A DNA stretch of 64,000 nt from an uncultured Paracoccaceae bacterium (GCA_937895435.1 CALAXT010000042.1:1-64000); one strand, 5' to 3'. Counted from the stretch's first letter, positions 49,894 through 59,485 are shown. A program made the numbers and translations. Notes: generated by a model from the sequence alone, not told the origin.

Positions 49894-51918
49894 CTATGAC
49901 GCCGCCGCCAAAAGCCCACGACCCTTTAACAGGGCCTCAACTCCGGGCATCCGACCGCGAAACGCGGTGTAAAGAGCCTCGGGTTCATCCGATCCGCCAG
50001 CCGACAAAATGTGGCGCTCTAACAGAGCGGCGGTGGTGGGGTCAAACGGGTTTGCGGTTTCTTCAAACGCGCCAAAGGCATCGGCATCCATCACTTCTGA
50101 CCACATATAACTGTAATAGCCGCTGGAATATCCATCGCCCGAAAACACATGTGCAAAATGCGGTGTGGCGTGGCGCATTGTGATGGCATGCGGCAGGCCA
50201 AGATCTTGCAGAATACGGCTTTGTGCGGCCATCGGATCCGCTGGGGGTGGGCCTTGGTGAAATGCCAGATCAACCAGCGCAGACGCCACATATTCGACCG
50301 TTTGAAACCCCTGATCATAGGTGTTGGCTGCCAAGAGCCGTTCCAAAAGATCCGCAGGCATAGCCGCGCTGGTGTCGATATGTCGGGCATGTTTTTGCAG
50401 CACCTCGGGGACTTCCAGCCAGTGTTCATACAGTTGGCTGGGCAGTTCAACAAAGTCGCGCGCAACCGATGTGCCCGAGATAAAGCCAAAGGTCACATCT
50501 GACAGCATTTGATGCAAGGCATGACCAAATTCGTGAAAGAGCGTGCGCGCATCATCATAGCTGAGCAGGGCAGGGCTGCCCTTGGCGAAATTGCACACGT
50601 TTACCACAATCGGGCGCACTGGATGGCCTGCAATGGCGCTTTGACTGCGCATCGCGGAACACCAAGCCCCAGAGCGCTTTGATGTGCGGGCGAAATAATC
50701 GCCAATAAACACCGCCATATGCCGCCCCTGCCGCGTGACTTCCCAAGCGCGCGCATCAGGATGATAAAGCGGCACGTCCAGCGCATGAAATTGCAATCCA
50801 AACAGGCGCTCGGCACAATCAAACGCCGCGGCAATCATCGCATCAAGCGAGAGATAGGGTTTCAGCACGGCCTCATCGAGATCATGTTCCGCGCGACGGC
50901 GTTTTTCAGAGTAATACCGCCAATCCCACGGCTCTAGCGCACCATTAATTCCGTCGGCATGCAGCATCTTTTCCAGAACGCGCGAATCTGCTTCGGCCCG
51001 TGCTTTGGCAGGATGCCAGACCTGCATCAACAGATCGTGCACGGCCTGTGGCGTGCCCGCCATTTCGGTTTCCAGCTTGTAATCGGCAAAGCAGGCATAG
51101 CCCAAGAGCGCCGCACGTTCGCTGCGCAGGGCCAGCGTTTGTGCCGCAATCGTGCGGTTGTCATGCGCGTTGTTATTGGCCCCGCGCGCCACCCATGCCG
51201 CAAAAGCCCGTGCGCGCAAATCGCGGCGCGGCGAAAACTGCAAAAATGGCACGATCAGCGATCGGTTTAATGTGATGACATGGCCAGTCAGGCCGCGCGC
51301 CTCGGCCGCATCGCGGGCAGTGGCGATCAGAAATGTGGGCAACCCGTCCAGATCATCTTCTTCCAGCGGCATCGACCACGCGCGTTCATCCGCCAGCAGG
51401 TTTTGTGAAAATGTCGTGCCCAGTACCGCCAGTTGCGATTTGACATCCGTCAGGCGTTCGCGGGCGTCGCCCTCAAGTGCGGCCCCGGCGCGCAAAAACA
51501 TGCGGCGATACAGCATCAAAACCCGCAGCTCTTCAGGCGTCAAGTCGAGTGCGTCGCGGCTGTTCCACAGCGTTTCAATCCGGGCGAACAAGGCGCGGTT
51601 GTTGGTGATCTGTGAGGCATGTGCCGACAGTCGTGGCGCCAGATCGCGTTGCAAGGCTTCGCGGGCGGGGGTGCTGTCGGCCCCGGCCAGATTGTAAAAC
51701 ACACCCGCCACCCGATCCAACAATTGGTCTGCCTGTTCCATGGCGACAATTGTGTTGTCAAAGCTGGGCATATCAGGGTTTTGGGCAATGCCTGCGATGG
51801 CTGCGTGGGCCTCAGCCAGGGCCGCATCAAAGGCTGGCGCGAAATCGGCATCGGTAATTTGGTCAAAGGGCGGCAGGGCAAATGGGCCTGTCCATTGTGC
51901 CAAAAGCGGGTTGGTCAT
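49894..51918 (-). CDS. M3-family oligopeptidase (oligopeptidase A / dipeptidyl carboxypeptidase type)
   Basis: The 674-residue zinc peptidase has the catalytic HEFGH motif (LFHEFGHALHQML, about residue 455) and a downstream glutamate in FVELPSQLYEHWL about 30 residues later. The long N-terminal helical part (IAQNPDMPSFDNTIVAME, near 50) is typical. These cytoplasmic enzymes degrade short peptides such as released signal peptides. The ATG at 51918 is preferred because AAGGAGTTTGCC precedes it. The gene ends 15 bases from the convergent CDF gene. Confidence 0.9.
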   Translation of the reverse strand: MTNPLLAQWTGPFALPPFDQITDADFAPAFDAALAEAHAAIAGIAQNPDMPSFDNTIVAMEQADQLLDRVAGVFYNLAGADSTPAREALQRDLAPRLSAHASQITNNRALFARIETLWNSRDALDLTPEELRVLMLYRRMFLRAGAALEGDARERLTDVKSQLAVLGTTFSQNLLADERAWSMPLEEDDLDGLPTFLIATARDAAEARGLTGHVITLNRSLIVPFLQFSPRRDLRARAFAAWVARGANNNAHDNRTIAAQTLALRSERAALLGYACFADYKLETEMAGTPQAVHDLLMQVWHPAKARAEADSRVLEKMLHADGINGALEPWDWRYYSEKRRRAEHDLDEAVLKPYLSLDAMIAAAFDCAERLFGLQFHALDVPLYHPDARAWEVTRQGRHMAVFIGDYFARTSKRSGAWCSAMRSQSAIAGHPVRPIVVNVCNFAKGSPALLSYDDARTLFHEFGHALHQMLSDVTFGFISGTSVARDFVELPSQLYEHWLEVPEVLQKHARHIDTSAAMPADLLERLLAANTYDQGFQTVEYVASALVDLAFHQGPPPADPMAAQSRILQDLGLPHAITMRHATPHFAHVFSGDGYSSGYYSYMWSEVMDADAFGAFEETANPFDPTTAALLERHILSAGGSDEPEALYTAFRGRMPGVEALLKGRGLLAAAS

Positions 51919-51981
51919 GGCAAACTCCTTAGTGCGCAACCGCGGCGCGGTGCGCTTTGGTCAGTGGCAGGTGGTTTGGGT

Positions 51982-52443
51982 TTAAGCTTGCGGTTCCGAG
52001 CCTGTGACGACGGCTGCGAATTTTGTGAAAAAGCTTTCAGATAACTTGCGTGCGGTTCCCATGATCAAGCGGCTCCCCAATTGCGCAATCTTGCCACCAA
52101 CATCGGCTGTGGCGGTATATGAAAGCTGGGTCTGGCCATCTTGTTCTTCCAAAGTGACGCGCGCGCCACCCTTGGCAAAGCCTGCCACCCCACCCGAGCC
52201 TTCGCCCCGCAACGAAAAGCCACCGGGGGCATCGGATTTATCCAATGTGACCTTGCCGTTGAAACGCGCTTTGACCGGCCCAATTTTCAGCACAACCTTA
52301 GCTTCCAGTTCGGTGTCAGAAATCTGCGTCAGTTCTTCACAGCCTGGGATCGCCTGTTTCAAGATCTCTGGATCATTCAGCGCGGCGTAAACTTGGTCAC
52401 GTGGGGCATCAATCAGGATCGAATCGTTTAGTTCCAAGGCCAT
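51982..52443 (-). CDS. CoxG-like SRPBCC-domain protein
   Basis: This 153-residue protein belongs to the CoxG (carbon-monoxide dehydrogenase subunit G) group of the SRPBCC fold. ILIDAPRDQVYAALNDPEILKQAIPGCEEL opens it (split here into two parts) and SYTATADVGGKIAQLGSRLI closes it. CoxG anchors Cox-type molybdenum enzymes to the membrane, but no coxL/M/S genes are here, so it is an orphan. The second ATG (52443) is chosen because GGAG lies seven bases before it; ATG 52449 is possible. The C-terminal anchor is short or absent. Confidence 0.82.
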   Translation of the reverse strand: MALELNDSILIDAPRDQVYAALNDPEILKQAIPGCEELTQISDTELEAKVVLKIGPVKARFNGKVTLDKSDAPGGFSLRGEGSGGVAGFAKGGARVTLEEQDGQTQLSYTATADVGGKIAQLGSRLIMGTARKLSESFFTKFAAVVTGSEPQA

Positions 52444-52551
52444 AGTCATTCTCCAAGCAGGGCGTTTGCAACGTCACTGGGCGGCGCGCAGGTGTTTTGA
52501 TCTTATGACTGTATGACAACAGGAATTGCAGCACAAAGCCAGCCCGAACTG

Positions 52552-53052
52552 TCAGTTTGTTTTGCGCGTTGGGATGAACGGCAGTGGCATCACGGGCACG
52601 CCATCTTCAACCAAAGCGCGGGCTTCATCTGGGCGGGTTTCACCCCAGATGGCGCGGCTTGGGGTCTCACCTTCATGCATGGCGCGGGCTTCGCGCGCAA
52701 AATCGGTACCGACGTAATCGGTGGTTGCTTCCACTTGGCGCTTAAAGGCGGCCAGAGCCTCTTGCATTTGGTCTGATGGGACGGCCAAAGGGCGGGTTGG
52801 TGCCGCGGCGGTTGGGGCCGCTGACGCACTGTGCTGATCAGTGTCTTTGGGCATGGCTGGTGCGGCAGGCTGTGTGGCAAGCTTGCGTGCCGGGCGCACA
52901 TGCGGGGCCATCAGCTCTTTTTCAACGGTGCTGTCGCCACAGATCGCGCAAGACAAGTGGCCTGCCCGTTTCAGCGCATCATAGCTGTCATAAGATTGGA
53001 ACCAGCTTTCAAAGCGGTGGTCTTTGGAACATTTCAATGCGTATTTGATCAT
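52552..53052 (-). CDS. DUF1178 family protein
   Basis: This protein of 166 residues begins MIKYALKCSKDHRFESWFQS and has a C-x2-C pair in LSCAICGDSTVEKELMAP (about residue 30), which are the marks of the DUF1178 family. An alanine- and proline-rich linker runs from about 60 to 95, followed by a helical C-terminus with EGETPSRAIWGETRPDEARAL. The cysteines suggest a zinc ribbon. No function is known. ATG 53052 is preferred to 53079 because it starts at the family motif. Confidence 0.85.
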   Translation of the reverse strand: MIKYALKCSKDHRFESWFQSYDSYDALKRAGHLSCAICGDSTVEKELMAPHVRPARKLATQPAAPAMPKDTDQHSASAAPTAAAPTRPLAVPSDQMQEALAAFKRQVEATTDYVGTDFAREARAMHEGETPSRAIWGETRPDEARALVEDGVPVMPLPFIPTRKTN

Positions 53053-53113
53053 ATCGCCCTCGGGTCTGAGAACAGACATACGCGGTTTTGCGGCGAATTC
53101 AATCGTGCCGGTA

Positions 53114-53599
53114 TCACGTCTTGGGCAGTGGCGGGGTGAAGCCCAGCAACAGCTTTGACAATGCAGGTTCTTGCACCATCTTGGCGGCTTTTTTCGGCGA
53201 TACCCAACGTCTGCGGCGTTGTCCCATTTCTGGAAATTTTTCTTTGATATCTGTCAGATGCATCGCGTGGACGGCGACCTGACAGGGCAGGGCATCGCCA
53301 GATGACAAAATTTTGTCATAGGAAAAATGCCCCAATGGCTGATCAACGGTGCGGCCGACCGCGCCTGCTTCTTCCCATGCTTCTTGTGCGGCAGCATCTG
53401 CCGCTGTCATGCCACCCATCATCCAGCCCTTGGGCAAAACCCACCGCCCGGTATCACGGCTGGTGATCAGCAAAACGCGCACGGCTTTCTTTTCAAACCG
53501 ATAACAGAGCGCTGCCACCTGTTGGCCCTCGGGGGCCTGATTTGGTTTTGATCGCCCTGACTTTAGCGTGAGCGCCTTGGATAATCCCTCAATCGACAT
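53114..53599 (-). CDS. Nudix hydrolase
   Basis: A Nudix-fold phosphohydrolase of 161 residues, resembling the diphosphoinositol-polyphosphate type. The Nudix box is present as LPKGWMMGGMTAADAAAQEAWEEAGA (about residues 63-88, split here), with Met in place of the first Glu and Gln in place of the usual Arg; the EAWEEAG core is kept. Substrates are usually nucleoside- or inositol-diphosphates linked to another group. It is encoded alone upstream of DUF1178 on the minus strand. Confidence 0.85.
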   Translation of the reverse strand: MSIEGLSKALTLKSGRSKPNQAPEGQQVAALCYRFEKKAVRVLLITSRDTGRWVLPKGWMMGGMTAADAAAQEAWEEAGAVGRTVDQPLGHFSYDKILSSGDALPCQVAVHAMHLTDIKEKFPEMGQRRRRWVSPKKAAKMVQEPALSKLLLGFTPPLPKT

Positions 53600-53698
53600 T
53601 TGTTCCCAACCCTCTGCCCTTTTTTATTTTGATGGGCTTTGGGATTAATATAGGGGCCTTTTACCAAAAATGCGAGTGTTGGCACAAAAAAGCACAGT

Positions 53699-53748
53699 TT
53701 TGCACCAACTGCTTATGGTTTGGGCAGCTTTTTACGTTTTGGTGCAAA
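53699..53748. repeat. Long inverted repeat between the GNAT and Nudix genes
   Basis: TTTGCACCAA (53699-53708) and TTGGTGCAAA (53739-53748) flank a 30-base loop that itself contains an ACTGC/GCAGC-type inner pairing. It lies downstream of the GNAT gene and upstream of the Nudix gene, both minus strand. It could be an mRNA structure or terminator-like element, but no T-run follows. Confidence 0.5.
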
Positions 53749-53761
53749 CCTAAGGCAGACG

Positions 53762-54940
53762 TTAGTCGGGGTGTTCTGATTTGCGAAAGGGGCCATAGGC
53801 GGTCAACACTTCAATCTCATGATCGACAGCATCCCGCTCGGCCGTCAGAAACTGCGATACCGCTTGGCGAAATCCTGCATCGCGGATCCAATGCAGTGAA
53901 TGTACTGGTCGGGGCAAATAGCCGCGTGCCAGTTTATGTTCACCTTGGGCGCCCGCCTCGACCCGCGCCAGACCTTGGGCGATGGCAAAATCAATGGCGC
54001 GGTAATAGCACAGTTCAAAATGCAGACAGGGATGATCTTCGATTGCGCCCCAATAGCGGCCAAACAGCGTGTCGCGTCCGATAAAATTCAGCGCACCTGC
54101 AATGGGCTGCCCATCGCGCAGGGCCAGCACCAGCAAGATGTCGTGGCGCATATGGGCTTGTGCCTCATCAAAAAAGTCACGTGTGAGATAGGGCGTGCCC
54201 CATTTGCGCGCGCCCGTATCTTGATAAAACTGCCAAAATGCATCCCAATGCGCGGGCGTGATGGCATCGCCCGTCAGCGCAACAATATCACCGCCAAAGC
54301 TTGCGGCCGTGTCGCGCTCTTTGCGGACAGTTTTGCGTTTGCGCGAGGATAATGCCCCCAAAAAACCGTCAAAATTTGCGTAATTTGCATTTTGCCAATG
54401 AAATTGTTGGGTGATGCGGTGCAGAAAACCCGCCTGCGTGCCGGCCTGTGCCTCATCTTCGGTGCAAAAGGTGATATGGCTGGAAGACAGATTGTTTTGC
54501 TGCGAAATCTCAATCATCGCGGCCAAAAGTGCGGTCTGACCTTGGTTTTCGTAGCCCGGTTTGGTCAGTAACCGCCGCCCCGTGGCGGGCGTAAAGGGCA
54601 CGGCGCATTGCAGTTTGGGGTAATAGCGCCCACCGGCGCGCTGCCAAGCGTCAGCCCAGTTGAAATCAAAGATATATTCGCCCTGACTGTGGCCTTTGGC
54701 ATAAAGTGGGGCCACAGCGATAATCTCTTGGCCCGCCCGTGCGACCAGATGATGTGGGTGCCACCCCGTGCCCGGCCCGACCGAGCCGGATCGTTCCAGT
54801 GCGTGCAAAAAACGATGTGTGGTGAACGGGTCATTGGGCCGGCCCGCGCCCGCCATGCCTTCAGGGCAGGCGCAGGCATCCCAATCGTCAGCGCTGATCT
54901 CATCAAGCGACGCCAACGCCATGACATTGATATCAGACAT
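53762..54940 (-). CDS. GNAT-type acyltransferase, peptidoglycan-biosynthesis-like (FemAB/DUF482)
   Basis: This 392-residue protein is of the DUF482/FemAB-like GNAT group. Features are an N-terminal half with HHLVARAGQEIIAVAPLYAKGHSQGEYIFDF (split here), RKRKTVRKERD, and the C-terminal LALRDGQPIAGALNFIGRDTLFGRYWG acetyl-CoA-type pocket. The natural acceptor is not known. ATG 54940 is used because the upstream part is low-complexity. It overlaps the phosphodiesterase gene by eight bases and is probably co-transcribed with it. Confidence 0.82.
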   Translation of the reverse strand: MSDINVMALASLDEISADDWDACACPEGMAGAGRPNDPFTTHRFLHALERSGSVGPGTGWHPHHLVARAGQEIIAVAPLYAKGHSQGEYIFDFNWADAWQRAGGRYYPKLQCAVPFTPATGRRLLTKPGYENQGQTALLAAMIEISQQNNLSSSHITFCTEDEAQAGTQAGFLHRITQQFHWQNANYANFDGFLGALSSRKRKTVRKERDTAASFGGDIVALTGDAITPAHWDAFWQFYQDTGARKWGTPYLTRDFFDEAQAHMRHDILLVLALRDGQPIAGALNFIGRDTLFGRYWGAIEDHPCLHFELCYYRAIDFAIAQGLARVEAGAQGEHKLARGYLPRPVHSLHWIRDAGFRQAVSQFLTAERDAVDHEIEVLTAYGPFRKSEHPD

Positions 54941-55778
54941 CGCGGCCCCGTGGCGTGTTCGCGGGGGGGGTGGGCAAATAGCCCTCAAAGGTGATGGTGT
55001 CGGCGATTTGACGCGCTTGGGTTTCTTTGGCGGCAGACTTGATTGTCCAGCAGTTGATCACGGCACCGCGGGCTTTCAGGGCGCCCACTCGTGCGTTGCC
55101 CAGATCATTGGCTTGGTGTGAAATGAAACTGGCCCCCAGCCGGTCATAATCTGCGATTTGGCGCAGTTCTTCACAGCGTGCGGGCAAAATATGTGGCCAT
55201 TCCGCGGTGGGATAAGGGCAGGTGACGATGCCGCGTGCAATCTGTGGGCACAGCGCACCAAATGCAGCAACAACATGGGGGTTAAACGACATAACAGCCA
55301 CTGCACCGCTATAGCCTGCGAGATCAGTGGCCACGGCCGACCCTAGGTTTGATGGTGCCGGGCCCAGATCGCCGGATTGATCCTTTATTTCAATCAGCAG
55401 TGGCACCCTTCCTCGCACCAATGTCAGCACATCAGCCAATGTTGGGATGGTTTCTTGCATGCCTGACAACCGGATTTGGCGCAAATAATCGGCTGTTTGC
55501 GCGCGCAACGGTCCTTTGGCATCTGTCAGCCGGGCCAGCGTATAGTCATGAAACACCATGGCGTGGCCATCGCATGACAGTTGGACATCAATTTCAATGC
55601 CAAAGCCCGCGTCTATCGCCGCCGAGATTGCCGCAGGCGAATTTTCCAACCGTCCAGCTGCGCGGTCATGCAATGCGCGATGCGCGATGGGCGCACTGAC
55701 AAATCCGCGATCAAGCGCCACACGTGGCAGAGCAGGCATTAGGTTGGGGGGCAGGGGGGGGCTTTTGCCTGACATCAC
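54933..55778 (-). CDS. Glycerophosphodiester phosphodiesterase family protein
   Basis: The product of 281 residues is a GDPD-fold TIM-barrel enzyme that hydrolyses glycerophosphodiesters to glycerol 3-phosphate and an alcohol. IAHRALHDRAAGRLENSPAAI holds the first catalytic histidine, IEIDVQLSCDG the metal-binding acids and MVFHDYTLARLT the second histidine. No signal peptide is visible, so it acts in the cytoplasm. It follows the RidA gene with an ATGA overlap and overlaps the GNAT gene at its end. Confidence 0.87.
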   Translation of the reverse strand: MMSGKSPPLPPNLMPALPRVALDRGFVSAPIAHRALHDRAAGRLENSPAAISAAIDAGFGIEIDVQLSCDGHAMVFHDYTLARLTDAKGPLRAQTADYLRQIRLSGMQETIPTLADVLTLVRGRVPLLIEIKDQSGDLGPAPSNLGSAVATDLAGYSGAVAVMSFNPHVVAAFGALCPQIARGIVTCPYPTAEWPHILPARCEELRQIADYDRLGASFISHQANDLGNARVGALKARGAVINCWTIKSAAKETQARQIADTITFEGYLPTPPANTPRGRDV

Positions 55779-56239
55779 CGCAACTCAAACACCGCTTCGA
55801 TCTCAACAGCCACCCCCAAGGGCAGGGAATTGGCAGACACAGCGGCGCGCGCGTGCCGCCCCGCAGCGCCAAACACCGCAACCATCAGATCGGAACAGCC
55901 ATTGATCACCTTGGGCTGATCGATGAAATCTGGGGTGGAATTGACAAATCCAGTCAATTTGACCACCCGCATCACCCGGTCCAGATCGCCACCACAGGCT
56001 GCGCGGGCCTGTGCAATCAGGCTGAGCCCACAGGCATGCGCCGCCTGCGCCCCAGCCGCGACATCCATATCGTCGCCCAAGCGCCCTTTGATCAGCCCAT
56101 CCGGCCCCTGTGAAATCTGCCCTGATACAAACACCAAGTTGCCGCTTTGCACAAAGGGCACATAGTTGGCGGCTGGGGCCGGGGCATCGGGCAAGGTAAT
56201 CGACAGTTCGGTCAAACGGGTGTCAATTGTTCCGGTCAT
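55775..56239 (-). CDS. RidA family protein (YjgF/YER057c/UK114)
   Basis: This 154-residue RidA-family member is typical of reactive enamine/imine deaminases. NLVFVSGQISQGPDG in the middle and VMRVVKLTGFVNSTPDF contain the family pattern, and the C-terminal half ends with the PLGVAVEIEAVFEL segment. RidA protects enzymes from 2-aminoacrylate in the cytoplasm. It is the first gene of an operon with the GDPD and GNAT genes. Confidence 0.88.
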   Translation of the reverse strand: MTGTIDTRLTELSITLPDAPAPAANYVPFVQSGNLVFVSGQISQGPDGLIKGRLGDDMDVAAGAQAAHACGLSLIAQARAACGGDLDRVMRVVKLTGFVNSTPDFIDQPKVINGCSDLMVAVFGAAGRHARAAVSANSLPLGVAVEIEAVFELR

Positions 56240-56321
56240 TGCGGGGCTCCTGTGACTGATTTAGGGCGAACCTAGCCGCTTGGCCCCGTTGCGGGAAGCC
56301 CCGTTGCCGGTGCTTTGGGCA

Positions 56322-57752
56322 TTATCTTTCGCGAAAGGCATAATTGAAATAGTCGGTGAACGGCTTTGTCAAATAGGCCATCGGGGTGCGCGGGCTGGTT
56401 TGAATGAACGCCTCAACCGGCATGCCAGGGATGAGCACCAGATCTGCGATTTTTTCCCGATCATCGGGGTTCAAAACAATTTCGGCGCGGTAAAAACTGA
56501 TGCCTGCATTGGCATCGGTAAAGGCATCCGCCGACACTTGTGTGATCGTGCCATGCAATTCGGGTGTGGTGCGCCGGTTAAAGGCGGGGAAGACCAGTGT
56601 CACCTCTTGGCCGACATGCACCTGATCGATGTGCAAAGGATCAACCCGGGCCGCGATTTGCAGTGGGCGATCTTGGGGCACCAAAAACAGCACCGGTTCT
56701 GCTGGGCGGATCACCGCGCGCGGGGTTGTGACCTGCAGGCCATAGACGATGCCTGAAACCGGTGCGCGTATATCAAGCCGCACAATCTGCTCAATCAGTG
56801 CGCGGCGGCGTTCGGCCAGTTCTAATTCGCGGTAACCCAAATCACGCAGTTGGGTCAGCGCCTCTTCGCGGCGCGCACTGCTTAGGCGCAGGATTTCGAT
56901 ATCGGTTTCCGTAATCCGCTGCTCGGCCCCGGCGCGGCTGGCGGCCAATTCCCCCACTGTGCCTGCCAAGCGCGCCGCCTCGCGTTCCAGCGACAGCACG
57001 CGACTGGCCTGGGCCAGACCTTTTTGAAACAGATCGCGCTGGCCGGTCAGCTCTTGGTTGATCAGCTTTAGCTGTTGTTGAAGCGATTGGTCTTGGGCGG
57101 AGAAGCCATCAATCTGGCTGGAAATCTGGTCGCGCCGTTTGCGGAGCTGATCGACCTGCTGCATCATTGTCACGGCGCGGGCGTCAAACAGGCGGCGTTG
57201 CCCCTCGATCAGGGCGCCAATCTGTGGTCGGCCCGCAGCGTTGGCTGTCAGCTCGGGGGGGAAGGTGATTGTGGTGGCCTCATCTTGTTCTGCTTCCAAC
57301 CGACCGCGGCGCGCCAAGATTTCAAAAAACTGGCCCTCAACAATTGTAAGCTCTGAACGCAGCAGCTCACCATCCAGCCGGATCAAAACATCACCGGCCG
57401 CGACCTCTTGGCCTTCTTCAATCACCACTTCCGCGACAACCCCACCATCGGGATGTTGCACAACTTGGCGGTTTTGCTCCACCTCAACCTGGCCGGGTGC
57501 GATCACAGCACCGCTAAGTTCGGTCAAGACAGACCAAAGCCCAAAGCCCCCCACCAAAATTGCCAGCGACACCCACCCCAACATCAGCGGGCCGCGTGCG
57601 GTCCAGCCGGCACCGGCTGTGGTTTTTTGGGGGGCTGCGCCCTGCGGAGCGCCTGATGGCGCGTGCCCTGCCAAAGGTTGCGTGGGTTGGGCGGATGTGT
57701 CGGTTTGTGGCGCTGCTATTTTGGTGGGACGAATCTTGGCTAAATCGCTCAT
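56322..57752 (-). CDS. Type I secretion periplasmic adaptor (HlyD family)
   Basis: The 476-residue adaptor has a proline/alanine-rich cytoplasmic tail, one membrane helix (PLMLGWVSLAILVGGFGLWSVL, about 55-76), a periplasmic lipoyl-type domain (VVEVVIEEGQEVAAGDVL), long coiled-coils (about 140-300) and a beta-barrel region. It links the inner-membrane ABC exporter to a TolC-type outer-membrane channel. Its ATG overlaps the exporter stop (ATGA). No outer-membrane protein or RTX substrate gene is in the window, so the cargo is unknown. Confidence 0.9.
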   Translation of the reverse strand: MSDLAKIRPTKIAAPQTDTSAQPTQPLAGHAPSGAPQGAAPQKTTAGAGWTARGPLMLGWVSLAILVGGFGLWSVLTELSGAVIAPGQVEVEQNRQVVQHPDGGVVAEVVIEEGQEVAAGDVLIRLDGELLRSELTIVEGQFFEILARRGRLEAEQDEATTITFPPELTANAAGRPQIGALIEGQRRLFDARAVTMMQQVDQLRKRRDQISSQIDGFSAQDQSLQQQLKLINQELTGQRDLFQKGLAQASRVLSLEREAARLAGTVGELAASRAGAEQRITETDIEILRLSSARREEALTQLRDLGYRELELAERRRALIEQIVRLDIRAPVSGIVYGLQVTTPRAVIRPAEPVLFLVPQDRPLQIAARVDPLHIDQVHVGQEVTLVFPAFNRRTTPELHGTITQVSADAFTDANAGISFYRAEIVLNPDDREKIADLVLIPGMPVEAFIQTSPRTPMAYLTKPFTDYFNYAFRER

Positions 57753-59485
57753 GATACGCCTCCGGGGCTGCTGGCGCTGATGATATCGGTGTGATTTTTG
57801 ACCATTTCACGCAAAACCTGATCGCGCGGGCCAAAAGCTTTGCGTATACCGTCTTCCAACACCAAAAGCACATCACATTCTTGGATGGCAGCCGGTCTGT
57901 GCGCCATGATCAAAATGGATTTTCCAGCGGCCTTCATCGCCCGGATTGCCGCATTCAGCGCATTTGATCCTTCGTTATCAAGGTTGGAATTGGGTTCATC
58001 CAACACCAAGATCATCGGATCACCATAGAGCGCGCGCGCCAGACCGATACGCTGGATCTGCCCGCCAGACAGACGGCTGCCCACCGCCGAGACGCGGGTG
58101 TTATAGCCATCAGGCAGTTGCAAGATCATGTCATGGGCGGCGGCTTTGCGTGCTGCGGCAATCACCATTTCATCATTTGGGTTGGGTTGCAGGCGGGCAA
58201 TATTATCCGCAATCGTGCCATCAAACAGTGTCACGCGTTGCGGCAGATAGCCGATGTAGCTGCCCAAAACGTCGCTATCATATTGGTCAAGTGTCGCGCC
58301 ATCCAGCCGCACTTTTCCACCAGCCGGGCGCCAAACGCCGGTAAGCGTGCGGGCCAATGTTGATTTGCCTGCACCCGATGGCCCGATCACGCCCATGGCC
58401 TGTCCCGGCTCTAATCGAAAGCTGACCATGCGCAGTGCTGCCTGTTGTTCACCAGGGGGCACCACGGTGATTTGCTGTGCCTCAAGCAGGGCGCGGGGTT
58501 TGGGCAGGGCGGTGCGCGTGGGTTCCGGCGGCACTTGTGACAAAAGTTGTGACAGCCGTCCCCAGCCTTCTTGCGCGCGCTGCACCAAGGCCCATTGGCC
58601 CACAGCCATTTCAATGGGTGCCAAAGCACGGCCCATCAAGATCGAGCCTGCGATCATCGCCCCTGGTGTCAGCGCACCTTGCAACACCAAATAGGCCCCA
58701 AGCCCCAGCATGGCCGATTGCAGAAATTGCCGCAGGGTTTTGGACAAGGTGGTGTAAAGCCCGCCGGTATCCGATACGTCAACCGCCCCGCGCAAGGCCC
58801 GCCCGCGGGCCTGTTGCCAGCGGTCAAAGCTTGCGCCGCGCATGCCAAGGCTTTGGATAAGTTCGGCCTCAGTTTTGATCTGATCGGCATAACGTTCGGC
58901 CATTGTTGCGGTTTGGCTGGACTCACTCATTGGTTTGCGGGTTGAAGATTGATTGAGCAAAGACACCACGATCAAAAGCACGCCGCTGAAAATCGCAAGC
59001 CAGCCCAACCAAGGGTGAAACACAAAAATTGCTGCCAAAAACAACGGTGTCCAAGGAATATCAAACAGCGCCAAAAATACGGGTGAGGCCAGCAGGCGTT
59101 GCACCGATTCCAGATCGCGTTGGGCCGCGGCTGCCAGTGGGTCATTTGGCATCAGGGCCAATTTGCGCATGGCGGCCGTAAAAACCCGACGATCCAGGGT
59201 CTCTTGAAACCGTGCGCCGATCCGGGTCATGACCCGGCCGCGCACGTAATCCAGCACACCCATCATCAAAAACATAAAGGCCATCAGCCCAAACAGCGCG
59301 ACCAGTGTTGCCTCAGACCTGCTGCCCAAAACCCGGTCATAGACTTGCAGCATGAAAATGGGGCCGGTCAGCATAAGGAGGTTGACGAAAACGCTGAACG
59401 CAAACACGGACGCAAACAACCCACGGCTTTGCCGCCGCGCCGCACGCAGTTCGGATTGGCCTGATCTTGTGTCACCCTTGGTCAT
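57749..59485 (-). CDS. Type I secretion ABC transporter/permease (PrtD-like)
   Basis: This 578-residue fused membrane-ATPase protein exports an unfolded protein or RTX polypeptide. The membrane part opens FVNLLMLTGPIFMLQVYDRV, typical of the PrtD/LapB group, and runs to about residue 300. The ATPase half has Walker A GPSGAGKST (about 365), signature LSGGQIQRIGLARAL and Walker B MILVLDEPNSNLD. There is no N-terminal C39 peptidase domain. ATG 59485 is preferred because GGGAGA lies before it and the upstream frame begins only at TTG. It pairs with the adaptor gene downstream. Confidence 0.92.
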   Translation of the reverse strand: MTKGDTRSGQSELRAARRQSRGLFASVFAFSVFVNLLMLTGPIFMLQVYDRVLGSRSEATLVALFGLMAFMFLMMGVLDYVRGRVMTRIGARFQETLDRRVFTAAMRKLALMPNDPLAAAAQRDLESVQRLLASPVFLALFDIPWTPLFLAAIFVFHPWLGWLAIFSGVLLIVVSLLNQSSTRKPMSESSQTATMAERYADQIKTEAELIQSLGMRGASFDRWQQARGRALRGAVDVSDTGGLYTTLSKTLRQFLQSAMLGLGAYLVLQGALTPGAMIAGSILMGRALAPIEMAVGQWALVQRAQEGWGRLSQLLSQVPPEPTRTALPKPRALLEAQQITVVPPGEQQAALRMVSFRLEPGQAMGVIGPSGAGKSTLARTLTGVWRPAGGKVRLDGATLDQYDSDVLGSYIGYLPQRVTLFDGTIADNIARLQPNPNDEMVIAAARKAAAHDMILQLPDGYNTRVSAVGSRLSGGQIQRIGLARALYGDPMILVLDEPNSNLDNEGSNALNAAIRAMKAAGKSILIMAHRPAAIQECDVLLVLEDGIRKAFGPRDQVLREMVKNHTDIISASSPGGVS

